Origin: Mucilaginibacter sp. SG564
GTDB lineage: Bacteria; Bacteroidota; Bacteroidia; Sphingobacteriales; Sphingobacteriaceae
Direction of reading: 5' to 3'
Length of the DNA stretch: 64,000 nucleotides
NCBI RefSeq assembly: GCF_013149275.1
Contig: NZ_JABGNA010000007.1
Coordinates: 1-64,000, forward strand
Shown here: piece by piece, positions 8,619 through 17,305 of the stretch
How the letters are laid out: each line of letters begins with the position of its first letter
Position numbering within the stretch: position 1 is the first letter of the stretch
Notes under the pieces: generated by a model
Told to the model about the DNA's origin: nothing
Database searches by the model: none
What the model saw: only the letters and a program-made list of their open reading frames with translations
Position numbers and translations under genes: made by a program

Positions 8619-9554
8619 ATGAGCACAACAGATCACCGATTTTGTTTAAATCAGGACCAATCCAGGCGTAGATTCATTTATAATTTTACTAAAGTGACCA
8701 GTGTTGCTGCATTAATGGCATCACCCGTAATAAGTAAGGCGGATAGCTTTTTTACTCCATCAGCACCCGTCACCGTTGGGGAGATCATGGATATGTTCAT
8801 CTGCCAGGTACCGGGAGCCCCTATCAGTAATACCGTTGATACCTTGAAAGCAGGCAGTCGCGATATTCAGGTTACCGGCATTGTTACTACCATGTTTGCT
8901 ACCATCGAAGTGATAAGAAAGACTATTGCTTTAGGAGCCAACTTTATCATCGCTCATGAACCTACTTTTTATAATCATCAGGACGAAACCGCCTGGCTGG
9001 CCAATGACGATGTTTACCGTTATAAGGCCGATCTGCTTAAACAACATAACATAGCCGTATGGCGTAATCACGATTATATCCACCATATTAACCCGGATGG
9101 GGTACGGATGGGATTATTAAAACAGCTTGGTTGGGAGGGTTATTATAATTCGGCTGTCACCAATGTAATGATGCTTCCGGCAACTACCTTAAGCTCATTA
9201 ATCGGGCATTTAAAACAGAAATTATTTATCGATAAGGTGAGATATATTGGCGATCCGAAACAAAACTGTCAGAAAATACTATTAATGCCCGGCGCGTCTG
9301 GCGGCACAAGGCAGATACAAGCCATGAGCAAAGAAAAACCCGACGCACTAATATGCGGCGAGATACAGGAATGGGAAACCGCAGAATATGTGCGCGATGC
9401 CCAAGCAAAAGGTGAAAAGTTATCACTCATTGTGCTGGGTCATATCGCCAGTGAAGAGCCGGGATCTGAATTTATGGCAACCTGGCTAAAAGAAAAGCTC
9501 CCGGGCATTAAAATAACCCATATACCATCCAACAATTCATTGTCATTTTTGTAG
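8619..9554 (+). CDS. NIF3-like dinuclear metal-centre protein with Tat-type signal
   Basis: The 311-residue protein belongs to the NIF3/YbgI family. It shows VTGIVTTMFATIEVIRKTI followed by GANFIIAHEPTFYNH, which supplies His/Glu metal ligands. Near the C-terminus are GEIQEWE and LIVLGHIASE, the second metal-ligand set. Unlike cytoplasmic NIF3 proteins it starts with a twin-arginine leader (QSRRRFIYNF, then a hydrophobic VAALMASPVIS stretch), so a folded, metal-loaded protein is probably exported to the periplasm. The reaction is unknown; some members have been proposed as metal-dependent hydrolases. It is a single gene with its own promoter and no linked partner. Confidence 0.85.
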   Translation: MSTTDHRFCLNQDQSRRRFIYNFTKVTSVAALMASPVISKADSFFTPSAPVTVGEIMDMFICQVPGAPISNTVDTLKAGSRDIQVTGIVTTMFATIEVIRKTIALGANFIIAHEPTFYNHQDETAWLANDDVYRYKADLLKQHNIAVWRNHDYIHHINPDGVRMGLLKQLGWEGYYNSAVTNVMMLPATTLSSLIGHLKQKLFIDKVRYIGDPKQNCQKILLMPGASGGTRQIQAMSKEKPDALICGEIQEWETAEYVRDAQAKGEKLSLIVLGHIASEEPGSEFMATWLKEKLPGIKITHIPSNNSLSFL

Positions 9555-9734
9555 TTGTAAAACGCAACAGATAATTAAGTAGGAGTAGACATTATTTGTT
9601 GCTAAATAATTTAACATTACGTACAATTGCAAATTAAGTATTTTAATTACCGGCGCCTTAATTACATGTTAATCATACACTTGTTATAATTAGAAGTTTT
9701 TTGATAAAACATGTATCAACATTGGTATTTAAGG

Positions 9735-9742
9735 TATTTTTG
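9735..9742 (+). promoter_or_regulatory. Candidate -7 box for the first BadF-type gene
   Basis: TATTTTTG matches TAnnTTTG perfectly and would give a leader of roughly 130 bases before the start at 9876. The remainder of the 321-base gap 9555-9875 is AT-rich with long A and T runs, and I see no gene or structured RNA in it. Confidence 0.4.
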
Positions 9743-9875
9743 AGTGATAATTTATGCAAAAACAAAGCATTATTGACTTGAAAATCGCAATTTTTGTTTT
9801 TTAAAATGGAAAGTGTTTTTTTTACAATAAGTTAATCATACTTTTAACCCAATTTTTTTTAATAAAACTTAATTT

Positions 9876-10736
9876 ATGATCATAATTGCTGACGGTGGCT
9901 CAACTAAAACAAATTGGTGTCTGGTTACCGAAGAAGGTAAAAAAGTGTATTTTAACACTGAGGGTTATAACCCTTATTTCTCAAGTACGGAATATATCAT
10001 ACAATCTTTAAATGAAAGTTTGCCAACCGACCTCGAGAAGGATGAAATAACCGAAGTAAATTATTACGGTGCCGGCTGTTCAACACCCGAGATGCGTAAA
10101 ATTGTTGAAGAAGCCATGAAGGTTGTATTCACTAAAGCAAGGGTGAACATTGGTCATGACCTGCTTGCCGCGGCCCGCGCCCTGTTGGGTAACAATGAAG
10201 GCTTTGCAGCCATTTTAGGTACCGGTACCAATACCTGTATCTATGATGGTAAAGATGTGATCAACAACATTGACTCAGGCGCTTATATTTTGGGCGATGA
10301 AGGTAGTGGTTGCTATATCGGCAAAAAATTATTGGTTGATTACCTGCGTGGTTACATGCCAGAGCCGGTACGCAACCTGTTTTGGGAAACCTTTAAGCTT
10401 ACACCCGATGATATAAACGAGCAGGTTTATACACAGCCACGTGCAAATCGTTTTTGCGCGAGCTTCAGCAAGTTTGTTTATGATAACAACGTACACATCG
10501 AATACTCACGTAACCTGGTACGTACCTCATTTGAAGACTTTTTCCGTAACCTGGTAACACATTACCCAGATTATCAAAAATATACTTTTAACTGTATCGG
10601 CTCAGTTGGTTACAACTTCAGGAACGTTTTGGAAGAAGTAGCTACCGAAAACGGCATGGTTGTAGGAAGCATAATCCGCTCGCCTATAGATAACCTGGTA
10701 AAATACCACCTGGAACTGGCTCCAAGCTCTTTGTAA
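9876..10736 (+). CDS. BadF/BadG/BcrA/BcrD-type ATPase, N-acetylglucosamine kinase-like (intact motifs)
   Basis: This 286-residue ASKHA-fold protein carries the intact phosphate-1 loop ADGGSTKTNW at residues 5-14. The connect/phosphate-2 region is HDLLAAARALLG then ILGTGTNTC, and the adenosine region is GDEGSGCYIGKKLL. This family includes eukaryote-like GlcNAc kinases and ATPases of benzoyl-CoA reductase activation. A sugar kinase role is the better fit for a stand-alone, iron-sulfur-free protein of this size. It lies upstream of, and is separated from, the pfkA operon by a convergent regulator gene. A diverged paralogue sits inside that operon at 12686-13534. Substrate is not known. Confidence 0.8.
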   Translation: MIIIADGGSTKTNWCLVTEEGKKVYFNTEGYNPYFSSTEYIIQSLNESLPTDLEKDEITEVNYYGAGCSTPEMRKIVEEAMKVVFTKARVNIGHDLLAAARALLGNNEGFAAILGTGTNTCIYDGKDVINNIDSGAYILGDEGSGCYIGKKLLVDYLRGYMPEPVRNLFWETFKLTPDDINEQVYTQPRANRFCASFSKFVYDNNVHIEYSRNLVRTSFEDFFRNLVTHYPDYQKYTFNCIGSVGYNFRNVLEEVATENGMVVGSIIRSPIDNLVKYHLELAPSSL

Positions 10737-10751
10737 AAAAAGGCAAGATGT

Positions 10752-10852
10752 AAGAGTCAATAATCAAGATAAAAAAGGCCCGGAAATTAATCTCCGGGCC
10801 TTTCGTTTTTTATTTAAAGTTTTCGCCTTCTCTCTTGATTCTTGACTCTAAT
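10752..10852. repeat. Palindromic element, divergent member of the TATCAAG-arm family, enclosing a terminator
   Basis: AGAGTCAATAATCAAGA on the left pairs with TCTTGATTCTTGACTCT on the right (one mismatch). The arms flank the terminator at 10774-10803. The right arm aligns position by position with the right arms of the elements at 32.2, 34.8 and 37.2 kb (TCTTGATnCTTGAnnCTA), so I regard it as a relative of that family. It sits between convergent genes. Confidence 0.65.
10774..10803. terminator. Bidirectional terminator between BadF-type gene and NUDIX-type regulator
   Basis: AAAGGCCCGGA and TCCGGGCCTTT pair perfectly over 11 bases around an eight-base loop, with A and T runs on both sides. 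It serves two convergent genes. Confidence 0.85.
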
Positions 10853-10872
10853 TTCTTGATTCTCTCTCCTAC

Positions 10873-11565
10873 TTATCCAATATTCATTTCGCCCTGGAAT
10901 ATTTTGCCGTATTTACGTTTATCGAATTTGTATAATTTGGCGGCACGGTAGGATACACCTTTTTGCTTTTCGTCAAGCTCCTTCAAGAACCCGTAGCTCA
11001 GCATTTTCTTTCTGAAATTACGTTTATCCAGTTTTTTGCTCAGAACAGCCTCATAAAGCGATTGCAATTGGGTCAATGTAAACTTTTCTGGCAGCAATTC
11101 AAACGCTATCGGCTGATAATGTAACCTTCTGCGAATCTTGTTAAATCCGGTATTAAATATCTCACTATGGTCAAACGCAAGTTTGGGCAATTCATTGACT
11201 GGGTGCCAGAAAGCTTTTTTGGCATACTGGGTAACCGGGCGTAGTTCTTTTTGACCATTTATACGAATCAGCGCATAGTAAGCCACAGTGATAACGCGCC
11301 CTTGAGGGTGCCTGTTCACTTCGCCAAAGGTGTGGAATTGCTGCATGTGCAGATCGCGCAAACCGGTTAGCTCATATAAGATACGCTCGGCAGCATCGTC
11401 AATACTTTCATCTTGTTCCACAATATAACCAGGCAACGCGAGTTCATCTTTATAGGGCTCTTCGTTACGTTCAATGAGCAAAATTTTAAGTTCGCCGGCT
11501 TCAAAACCAAAAATTACGCAGTCAATAGAGAATACGGAATCAAACTTGGGTAGCATTACTTCCAA
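10873..11565 (-). CDS. NUDIX-domain transcriptional regulator (NrtR/AraR-like)
   Basis: The 230-residue protein joins an N-terminal NUDIX domain (about 10-145) to a C-terminal winged helix (about 155-225, FTLTQLQSLYEAVL then KLDKRNFRKKML). This is the architecture of Bacteroidota sugar regulators such as AraR and of NrtR. The NUDIX box (GYIVEQDESIDDAAERILYE then LTGL) keeps the Gly and one Glu of the catalytic signature but lacks the paired Glu residues of REUXEE. It is therefore probably a ligand sensor and not a hydrolase. It diverges from pfkA, whose promoter contains a perfect 13-bp palindrome, a plausible operator. The ligand could be a sugar phosphate or nucleotide sugar, which is inference. 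Confidence 0.85.
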   Translation of the reverse strand: MEVMLPKFDSVFSIDCVIFGFEAGELKILLIERNEEPYKDELALPGYIVEQDESIDDAAERILYELTGLRDLHMQQFHTFGEVNRHPQGRVITVAYYALIRINGQKELRPVTQYAKKAFWHPVNELPKLAFDHSEIFNTGFNKIRRRLHYQPIAFELLPEKFTLTQLQSLYEAVLSKKLDKRNFRKKMLSYGFLKELDEKQKGVSYRAAKLYKFDKRKYGKIFQGEMNIG

Positions 11566-11645
11566 AACGGTACTGGGATTTAAGTTTAATTGTTAAATAT
11601 ATGACCTTAATCGCGAATCCAAAAAAAAACAAATAAAATTTAATG

Positions 11646-11658
11646 GTGTAATTTACAC
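11646..11658 (+). promoter_or_regulatory. Perfect palindrome overlapping the pfkA promoter (candidate operator)
   Basis: GTGTAATTTACAC is a perfect 13-base palindrome lying four bases upstream of the pfkA -7 box, between the -33 and -7 regions, where a bound protein would block RNA polymerase. It is shared with the divergent NUDIX-type regulator gene, which makes that protein the prime candidate to bind it. Confidence 0.6.
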
Positions 11659-11662
11659 ACAC

Positions 11663-11670
11663 TATCTTCG
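11663..11670 (+). promoter_or_regulatory. -7 promoter box of the pfkA operon
   Basis: TATCTTCG matches TAnnTTTG at seven of eight positions, 25 bases before the pfkA start codon. Confidence 0.5.
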
Positions 11671-11695
11671 TAGCGCAAATCTAAGTAATGTAAAA

Positions 11696-12682
11696 ATGCA
11701 GAAAATTTCAAAAATTGCGGTTTTAACCTCTGGAGGTGATGCTCCCGGCATGAATCCCTGTATACGGGCGGTTGTTAGAACAGCACTATATAATGGCCTT
11801 GAGGTTGTTGGTGTTAGGCAAGGTTACAAAGGACTTATCGAGAACGACATGTACCATATGGACAGACGCTCGGTAAGTAACATACTTAATTTGGGAGGTA
11901 CTATTTTAAAAACAGCCCGTTGTTTGCCTTTTAAAGAAGATGAAGGCATGGCCACCGCCTATAAACACCTAAAAGAACACGGCATTGATGCCCTGGTGGT
12001 TATCGGCGGCGATGGTACATTTACCGGCGCGCTGCGTTTTTCAAAAAAGTATCCGGACATTGCCGTTATGGGCGTACCGGGCACCATTGATAACGATCTG
12101 TGCGGCTCCACCTATACTCTGGGGTTTGATACGGCTACCAACACCGTTATTGAAGCTATTGATAAGATACGTGATACAGCCGATGCCCACGATCGTTTAT
12201 TTTTTATTGAAGTAATGGGTCGCGATTCTGGCGCTATAGCCCTGCGTGCAGGTATCTCCTGTGGTGCCGAGGCTATTCTTCTTCCGGAAAAACAAACCGC
12301 GATTGAAGATCTGATCAAGAATTTGAAGGATGGTTCATCCAACAAAAAATCATCAAGCATTGTTATTGTGGCCGAGGGCGACAAAAACGGCGGTGTATAC
12401 GATGTAGCCAAAGCTGTTCAAAAAGAAGTTAAAGATTACGATATTAAAGTAACTATATTAGGCCACTTGCAAAGAGGTGGCAGCCCATCAAGTTTTGATC
12501 GTATTTTGGGTAGCCGACTTGGCTATGCCGCTGTAAATGCGTTAATTGCGGGCGAAACACAAAAAATGGTAGGTTTGCAGGCCAACCATATTCTGCTTAC
12601 CAGTTTGGAAGAAGCCCTTAACCATCATGAATTTAAGCTGGAGGCTGATCTTTTGGAAATGGCAGATATATTATCGATATAA
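11696..12682 (+). CDS. pfkA: ATP-dependent 6-phosphofructokinase
   Basis: The 328-residue protein is a full-length PfkA. It converts fructose-6-phosphate and ATP to fructose-1,6-bisphosphate. TSGGDAPGMN (11-20) begins the nucleotide site. GGDGT (104-108) and PGTIDND (128-134) hold the catalytic Asp residues, and MGRDSG binds sugar phosphate. The Gly in GGDG and the Gly in PGTIDND mark the ATP-using class and not the PPi-using class (GGDD, PKTIDND). It heads an operon with a degenerate BadF-type protein three bases downstream and gapA next, so upper and lower glycolytic steps are made together. A 13-bp palindrome in its promoter suggests repression by the divergent NUDIX-type regulator. Confidence 0.97.
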   Translation: MQKISKIAVLTSGGDAPGMNPCIRAVVRTALYNGLEVVGVRQGYKGLIENDMYHMDRRSVSNILNLGGTILKTARCLPFKEDEGMATAYKHLKEHGIDALVVIGGDGTFTGALRFSKKYPDIAVMGVPGTIDNDLCGSTYTLGFDTATNTVIEAIDKIRDTADAHDRLFFIEVMGRDSGAIALRAGISCGAEAILLPEKQTAIEDLIKNLKDGSSNKKSSSIVIVAEGDKNGGVYDVAKAVQKEVKDYDIKVTILGHLQRGGSPSSFDRILGSRLGYAAVNALIAGETQKMVGLQANHILLTSLEEALNHHEFKLEADLLEMADILSI

Positions 12683-12685
12683 TTA

Positions 12686-13534
12686 ATGATTGCAGTTGTA
12701 TATAGCGGATCGTATTTTGCACATTGGCGCCTTGCCGATAAAGGCCGAACTGTTGCTTCGTTTAAAACCAATGGTATCAACCCCTATTTTAACGACGAGA
12801 AATATATCCTGCAGCTACTCAACAAAAATATTAACCTGATACACCACGCCGAAGAAATAAAACGTATCTATTTTTTTGGCGCTGGAGCCTCATCCGATGA
12901 ACGCCGGCAAATTGTGCACAACGCGCTATCAGCCTTTTTTAAATTTGGCAAGGTAGTAGTTGAGCACGATATTACAGCAGCGGCTATTGCCTGTTGTAAA
13001 AACTCGCCCGGCATTATCAGTATTTGCGGCAGCGGCTCAAACGCGGCCTGGTACGATGGTAAAAAAGTGTTGGACAACAATTACGGCCTGGGTTATATCC
13101 TGGCCGATGAAGGATCCGGCAACTGGCTGGGGCGGCAGTTACTCAAAGGCTATATGAATGAAACCTTGCCGCCAAACATCAAGAAAAAGTTTGTAAGCAA
13201 ATATGATGTGGACAGAAAAACTTTGCTGGAGAAGGTTTACAGGCAAAAACAACCCGCTTTATTTTTAAGCTCATTCACCGAATTTTACCAGGATAACCAC
13301 AACGACCACTATCTACAAAACGTCATAAAAAAAGGTTTTAGCAAGCTAATTTCAACATATTTACTACCTTTATCAAAGCAACATCCCGGTGCCTCTATAC
13401 ATTTTGCAGGCACGGTAGCTGCCAACTTTCAGGAGTATTTACATGAGGCCGCATCTGAAGCAAACCTTCAAATAGCAAATATCATTAAAGAACCTATAAA
13501 TAATTTATTAACCTACTATTCTAATAAAAATTAA
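12686..13534 (+). CDS. BadF-type ATPase paralogue with degenerate phosphate-binding loop
   Basis: This 282-residue protein is clearly a paralogue of the BadF-type protein at 9876: both share GxNPYF...YI.Q.LN, GAG.S...R.IV, HD..AAA, a Gly-x-Gly-x-Asn loop and DEGSG...G..LL. However, the first motif is degenerate. Where the paralogue has ADGGSTKTNW, this one has VYSGSYFAHW, losing the catalytic Asp and the Thr/Lys of phosphate-1, and GTGTNT is GSGSNA. It may therefore be a weak or inactive kinase that binds a sugar or nucleotide. It starts three bases after the pfkA stop and seven bases before gapA, firmly inside the glycolytic operon, which suggests a role tied to glycolysis control. Confidence 0.8.
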   Translation: MIAVVYSGSYFAHWRLADKGRTVASFKTNGINPYFNDEKYILQLLNKNINLIHHAEEIKRIYFFGAGASSDERRQIVHNALSAFFKFGKVVVEHDITAAAIACCKNSPGIISICGSGSNAAWYDGKKVLDNNYGLGYILADEGSGNWLGRQLLKGYMNETLPPNIKKKFVSKYDVDRKTLLEKVYRQKQPALFLSSFTEFYQDNHNDHYLQNVIKKGFSKLISTYLLPLSKQHPGASIHFAGTVAANFQEYLHEAASEANLQIANIIKEPINNLLTYYSNKN

Positions 13535-13541
13535 AAAAATC

Positions 13542-14537
13542 ATGAAAATAGGAATTAACGGTTTCGGCCGTATTGGACGCCTGGCATTCAGAGCCGCAAT
13601 TGAAAGACCCGACATTGAAGTTGTTGGTATTAATGACCTTGTTGAGCCTGATTACATGGCTTACATGCTGAAATACGACTCAACTCACGGTCAATTCAAA
13701 GGCACTATTGCTGTTGAAGGCGGACATTTGGTTGTAAACGGTAAAACTATCCGCGTTACTGCCGAAAAAGATCCTGCTAACCTTAAATGGAATGAAGTAG
13801 GTGCCGAGGTGGTTATCGAATCAACAGGCTTATTCTTAACTCAAGAAACTGCTCAAAAACATATCGATGCCGGTGCTAAAAAAGTAGTAATGAGCGCGCC
13901 AGCTAAAGATGACACCCCTACTTTTGTGATGGGTGTTAACCATAAAGAACTGAAAGCCGATCAAACTATCGTATCAAACGCTTCATGTACTACCAACTGT
14001 TTAGCTCCTATCGCTAAAGTATTGGATGATAACTTTGGTATTGAAGAAGGTTTGATGACTACTGTACATGCTGTTACTGCAACTCAAAAAACAGTTGATG
14101 GCCCGTCTGCAAAAGACTGGAGAGGTGGCCGTGGTGCTTACCAAAACATCATCCCTTCATCAACAGGTGCTGCTAAAGCGGTTGGTTTAGTTTTACCTCA
14201 GTTAAAAGGTAAATTAACCGGCATGTCATTCCGCGTTCCTGTGGCCGACGTTTCTGTAGTTGACTTAACTGTACGTCTGAAAAAAGGTGCTTCATATGAG
14301 ACTATCAAAGCTGCTATGAAAGCTGCTTCTGAAGGCGAATTAAAAGGTATTTTAGGTTACACTGAAGACGAAGTTGTATCTGAAGACTTTAAAGGAGATG
14401 CACGTACATCCATTTTTGATGCAAAAGCAGGTATCGGCCTGAATGACAACTTTGTTAAAGTTGTATCATGGTACGATAACGAATGGGGTTATTCAAACAA
14501 ATTGATCGACCTAGTACAGGAAATCGGCAAGATCTAA
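13542..14537 (+). CDS. gapA: Glyceraldehyde-3-phosphate dehydrogenase, type I
   Basis: The 331-residue enzyme oxidises glyceraldehyde-3-phosphate to 1,3-bisphosphoglycerate using NAD and phosphate. The Rossmann start INGFGRIGR (5-13) is followed by Asp32 in GIND, which favours NAD over NADP. The active site SNASCTTNC places the nucleophile at Cys149. The C-terminal WYDNEWGYS is intact. It is the third gene of the pfkA operon, seven bases after the BadF paralogue, and is followed by a strong terminator at 14569. Codon use is strongly biased, as expected for a highly expressed gene. Confidence 0.98.
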   Translation: MKIGINGFGRIGRLAFRAAIERPDIEVVGINDLVEPDYMAYMLKYDSTHGQFKGTIAVEGGHLVVNGKTIRVTAEKDPANLKWNEVGAEVVIESTGLFLTQETAQKHIDAGAKKVVMSAPAKDDTPTFVMGVNHKELKADQTIVSNASCTTNCLAPIAKVLDDNFGIEEGLMTTVHAVTATQKTVDGPSAKDWRGGRGAYQNIIPSSTGAAKAVGLVLPQLKGKLTGMSFRVPVADVSVVDLTVRLKKGASYETIKAAMKAASEGELKGILGYTEDEVVSEDFKGDARTSIFDAKAGIGLNDNFVKVVSWYDNEWGYSNKLIDLVQEIGKI

Positions 14538-14568
14538 TTTTTGATCAATCAATTTTAATTTATATCAC

Positions 14569-14604
14569 AAAGCCTGCGGTTTACCGCGGGCTTTGTTGTT
14601 TTAG
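14569..14604 (+). terminator. Terminator of the pfkA-gapA operon
   Basis: AAAGCCTGCGGT and ACCGCGGGCTTT form a 12-base stem (one G-T pair) with a TT loop, followed by TTGTTTT, 31 bases after the gapA stop. Confidence 0.85.
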
Positions 14605-14612
14605 GGTCAAAA

Positions 14613-14690
14613 GGCTGTCATGCTGAGCCTGTCGAAGCATGTTGGGCAGGCCTTTATACGCGAGTCTTCGACAAGCTCAGACTGACAGCC
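14613..14690. repeat. Intergenic palindrome with CTGAGCnTGTCGAAG core
   Basis: GGCTGTCATGCTGAGCCTGT on the left pairs with an interrupted complement ending TCAGACTGACAGCC on the right. The core TGAGCCTGTCGAAG pairs with CTTCGACAAGCTCA. It is one member of a widely dispersed type of Bacteroidota intergenic palindrome. A smaller hairpin, ATGCTGAA and TTCAGCAT, follows at about 14743-14764. The rest of the gap to 14881 holds no gene that I can support. Confidence 0.75.
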
Positions 14691-14881
14691 CTCCTTTTTA
14701 GTCATGCAAGGTGTACAACAACATAGGTCAACTTTCCTATGGGATGCTGAAACAAATTCAGCATGACCTCTCATTTTTTATCCTTACTCCTAAAATCCTT
14801 ACTCTTTGCTCCCAAAATCCTTGCTTCCCCAAACCCCTACCAGGGGTGTCACGCCATCATCGCTGATAAGAGATTAAATGG

Positions 14882-17305
14882 CTACTCCGTTTTTAAACTC
14901 TTAACCGGGTTTGTTAAAGCGGCTTTTATACTCAGACAGGACACAGTAGCAAACGCGATCACCATAACAATCAAAAACGGAACAAGGAATAGGAAAGGAC
15001 CAATATCAACTCTAAACGCATAGGTTTGCAGCCATTTGTTGATAGTATACCAGGCCAAAGGAGCCGATACCACAAAAGAGATGACCACCAACGCCGCGAA
15101 ATCCTTGTATAACAATGTTAAAATGTTGTTCACTGTAGCTCCCAGAACCTTGCGGATTCCGATCTCTTTGGTACGTTGCACAATGGTATAAGATACTAAT
15201 CCAAACAAGCCTAAACAGGCTACAAATATGGCGATGCCTGTAAATACGCCAAATACCTGCCCAAAACGCTGATCGGTTTGGTATTGATCATTAAAATGCT
15301 GATCCAGGAAAAAATAATCAAACTGATCGCCAGGAAAAAAAGATGACCACGTTTTTTTGAGATCTGCAATAGTTTTAGGCAAGTTACTTGTGCTTATTTT
15401 TACCGATACATAGCCCCTTACATCAGGAATACAACGAAAAATAATGGCATCATAGGCATCCCGCAATGATTGTTGGTGAAAATTATCAACCACGCCAACA
15501 ATCGTATATACCTGTCCCCAAAAATCAATACGTTTTCCCAATGCTTCTTCGGGCTTGTTAAAGCCAAGCTGCTCTACCGCTTTTTTATTAAATACTACGC
15601 TATGTGGCTCGTCTCCAAAACTTCTGGAGAATTTGCGCCCTGCTATAAGCTTTAGATCATAGGCTGCCAGGTAATCATAGTCGCTGCCAATGATACGGTA
15701 TTGCTTACCCTGGCTTTGGTCGGCTGTGGTTAATTTGATACCGCCAGCATTCCATGGTACCGGTTCACCAGGAATCGAAGTTGATACAGTTACGTTTTTT
15801 ATGGCAGATTGTGTTAAGCTTTCCTGTTTAAAAGCACTCATATCCCGGTAAAAGGAATCCACTTTAATAAGTGGTGGTTTAATAACCAGTGTTTGATCGA
15901 TTTTAACCCCAAGCTTTTGGTTTTGCATAAACTTTAACTGCCTGAATACCGTTAGCGAACCAATAAGCAGGAATATGGAAGCTGCAAACTGAAATACCAC
16001 CATTGCTTTGCGCAATACTACTCCTTTTGGCGATGCCAGTATTTTGCCCTTCATCACCTCAACAGGCCGGAATGATGATAACACAATGGCCGGGTAAAAT
16101 CCGCTAAAAAATGATCCCAGGACAAATATGCTCAACATAGATCCCCAGAAAATAGGTCGGGTAAACATATCAAAGCCCATTTGTAAACCTGATACATGTG
16201 AAAAACCAGGCAGGCAAATTAGAATTAGCACAACGGCGAGTAATATCGCTAATCCGTTAAGCAGCATGGCCTCCAGCATAAACTGGGTGATCAATTGTGC
16301 TTTGGCTGAACCTAATGTTTTACGAACCCCCACCTCCTTAGCTCTGCCTATACCGCGTGCAGTTGCCAGGTTAATGTAATTGATCCAGGCGATGATGATC
16401 ACAAAAATAGCTATACCCAACAATAAGTAAACGGACTTACCATCGCCATTGGGTTGAAACTCCAGCATCCGGTTAGAATATAAATGAATGCTTTGTACAG
16501 ATTGCAGTGTATATACCCCACCCTCGCCTGCACTTTTATATGCATCGTAAACCTTTTTTACTACGGGTATAAATTTACTTTCCAGTATCTTAGGATCAAC
16601 ACCCGGCCTAAGGAGCAAATACGTTGTACAACCATCACTTAACCAGGCATTATCCAGGTTGTAATCCTTATTGGGTGGATTATCTTTTAAAAGGGTGGCG
16701 TATGATTGTAAAAAATCAAATTTCATGTGGGAATTAACCGGCAGGTTTTTCATCACACCGGTAATTTTCAAGTGTCTATTGCTATTGATGATCAATGACT
16801 GCCCAACCGGGTCAATATTGTGAAAAAGTGTTTGGGCTACCTCTTCAGATATCACCACTGTATTTGGCTCCTTTAGTGCGGTTTTGGGATCGCCGCTGAT
16901 GAGCGGAAACGAGAAAATATTAAAAAAGGATGCACCGGCGAAGTAATCGTTCTTGATCACCATTTTCTGGTCTTTGTAATTGGCCAGTACCTGTCCGGCG
17001 CCTACTATCTTTACAAAGTCCTCTATCTCTGGTAAAGCAGCCTTAAAAGCACTGCCAGGTGCAAATGCCCCGCCTGCCCACTGGGTACTTAGTTTGCCAT
17101 TGTTATACCTATCCTGATTGATGCGGTAAATGCGATCTTTTTTGGCGTGGAAATTATCAAAACTTAATTCGAAACTAACGTATTGCAAAATTAAAAGACA
17201 TGCTGCCATACCTATAGCCAAACCAACAATGTTGATGAATGAGAAGGCCTTGTTTTTAGAGAGATTTCTAAAAGCTACAAGCAAGTAATTTTTCAGCATA
17301 ATCAA
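14882..17305 (-). CDS. FtsX-like/MacB-type ABC transporter permease
   Basis: The 807-residue protein has the duplicated architecture common in Bacteroidota: a MacB periplasmic core domain (about 20-245) after a first membrane helix (FINIVGLAIGMAACLLILQ), and an FtsX domain with three helices (about 290-420). A second periplasmic domain (about 450-650) and a second FtsX unit (about 685-800, IAIFVACLGLFGLVSYT...EIGIRKVLGA) follow. The RTKEIGIRKVLGA motif is the coupling segment that contacts an ATPase. No ATP-binding subunit is adjacent. These permeases usually act as mechanotransmission systems moving lipoproteins, peptides or antibiotics out of the periplasm. Its upstream neighbour on the same strand is a small membrane protein. 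Confidence 0.88.
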   Translation of the reverse strand: MIMLKNYLLVAFRNLSKNKAFSFINIVGLAIGMAACLLILQYVSFELSFDNFHAKKDRIYRINQDRYNNGKLSTQWAGGAFAPGSAFKAALPEIEDFVKIVGAGQVLANYKDQKMVIKNDYFAGASFFNIFSFPLISGDPKTALKEPNTVVISEEVAQTLFHNIDPVGQSLIINSNRHLKITGVMKNLPVNSHMKFDFLQSYATLLKDNPPNKDYNLDNAWLSDGCTTYLLLRPGVDPKILESKFIPVVKKVYDAYKSAGEGGVYTLQSVQSIHLYSNRMLEFQPNGDGKSVYLLLGIAIFVIIIAWINYINLATARGIGRAKEVGVRKTLGSAKAQLITQFMLEAMLLNGLAILLAVVLILICLPGFSHVSGLQMGFDMFTRPIFWGSMLSIFVLGSFFSGFYPAIVLSSFRPVEVMKGKILASPKGVVLRKAMVVFQFAASIFLLIGSLTVFRQLKFMQNQKLGVKIDQTLVIKPPLIKVDSFYRDMSAFKQESLTQSAIKNVTVSTSIPGEPVPWNAGGIKLTTADQSQGKQYRIIGSDYDYLAAYDLKLIAGRKFSRSFGDEPHSVVFNKKAVEQLGFNKPEEALGKRIDFWGQVYTIVGVVDNFHQQSLRDAYDAIIFRCIPDVRGYVSVKISTSNLPKTIADLKKTWSSFFPGDQFDYFFLDQHFNDQYQTDQRFGQVFGVFTGIAIFVACLGLFGLVSYTIVQRTKEIGIRKVLGATVNNILTLLYKDFAALVVISFVVSAPLAWYTINKWLQTYAFRVDIGPFLFLVPFLIVMVIAFATVSCLSIKAALTNPVKSLKTE

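Noticed and set aside
10873..11565. NUDIX protein as a pyrophosphohydrolase
   Set aside because: The signature lacks two of the catalytic Glu residues and a winged helix follows, so a regulator is the better reading.
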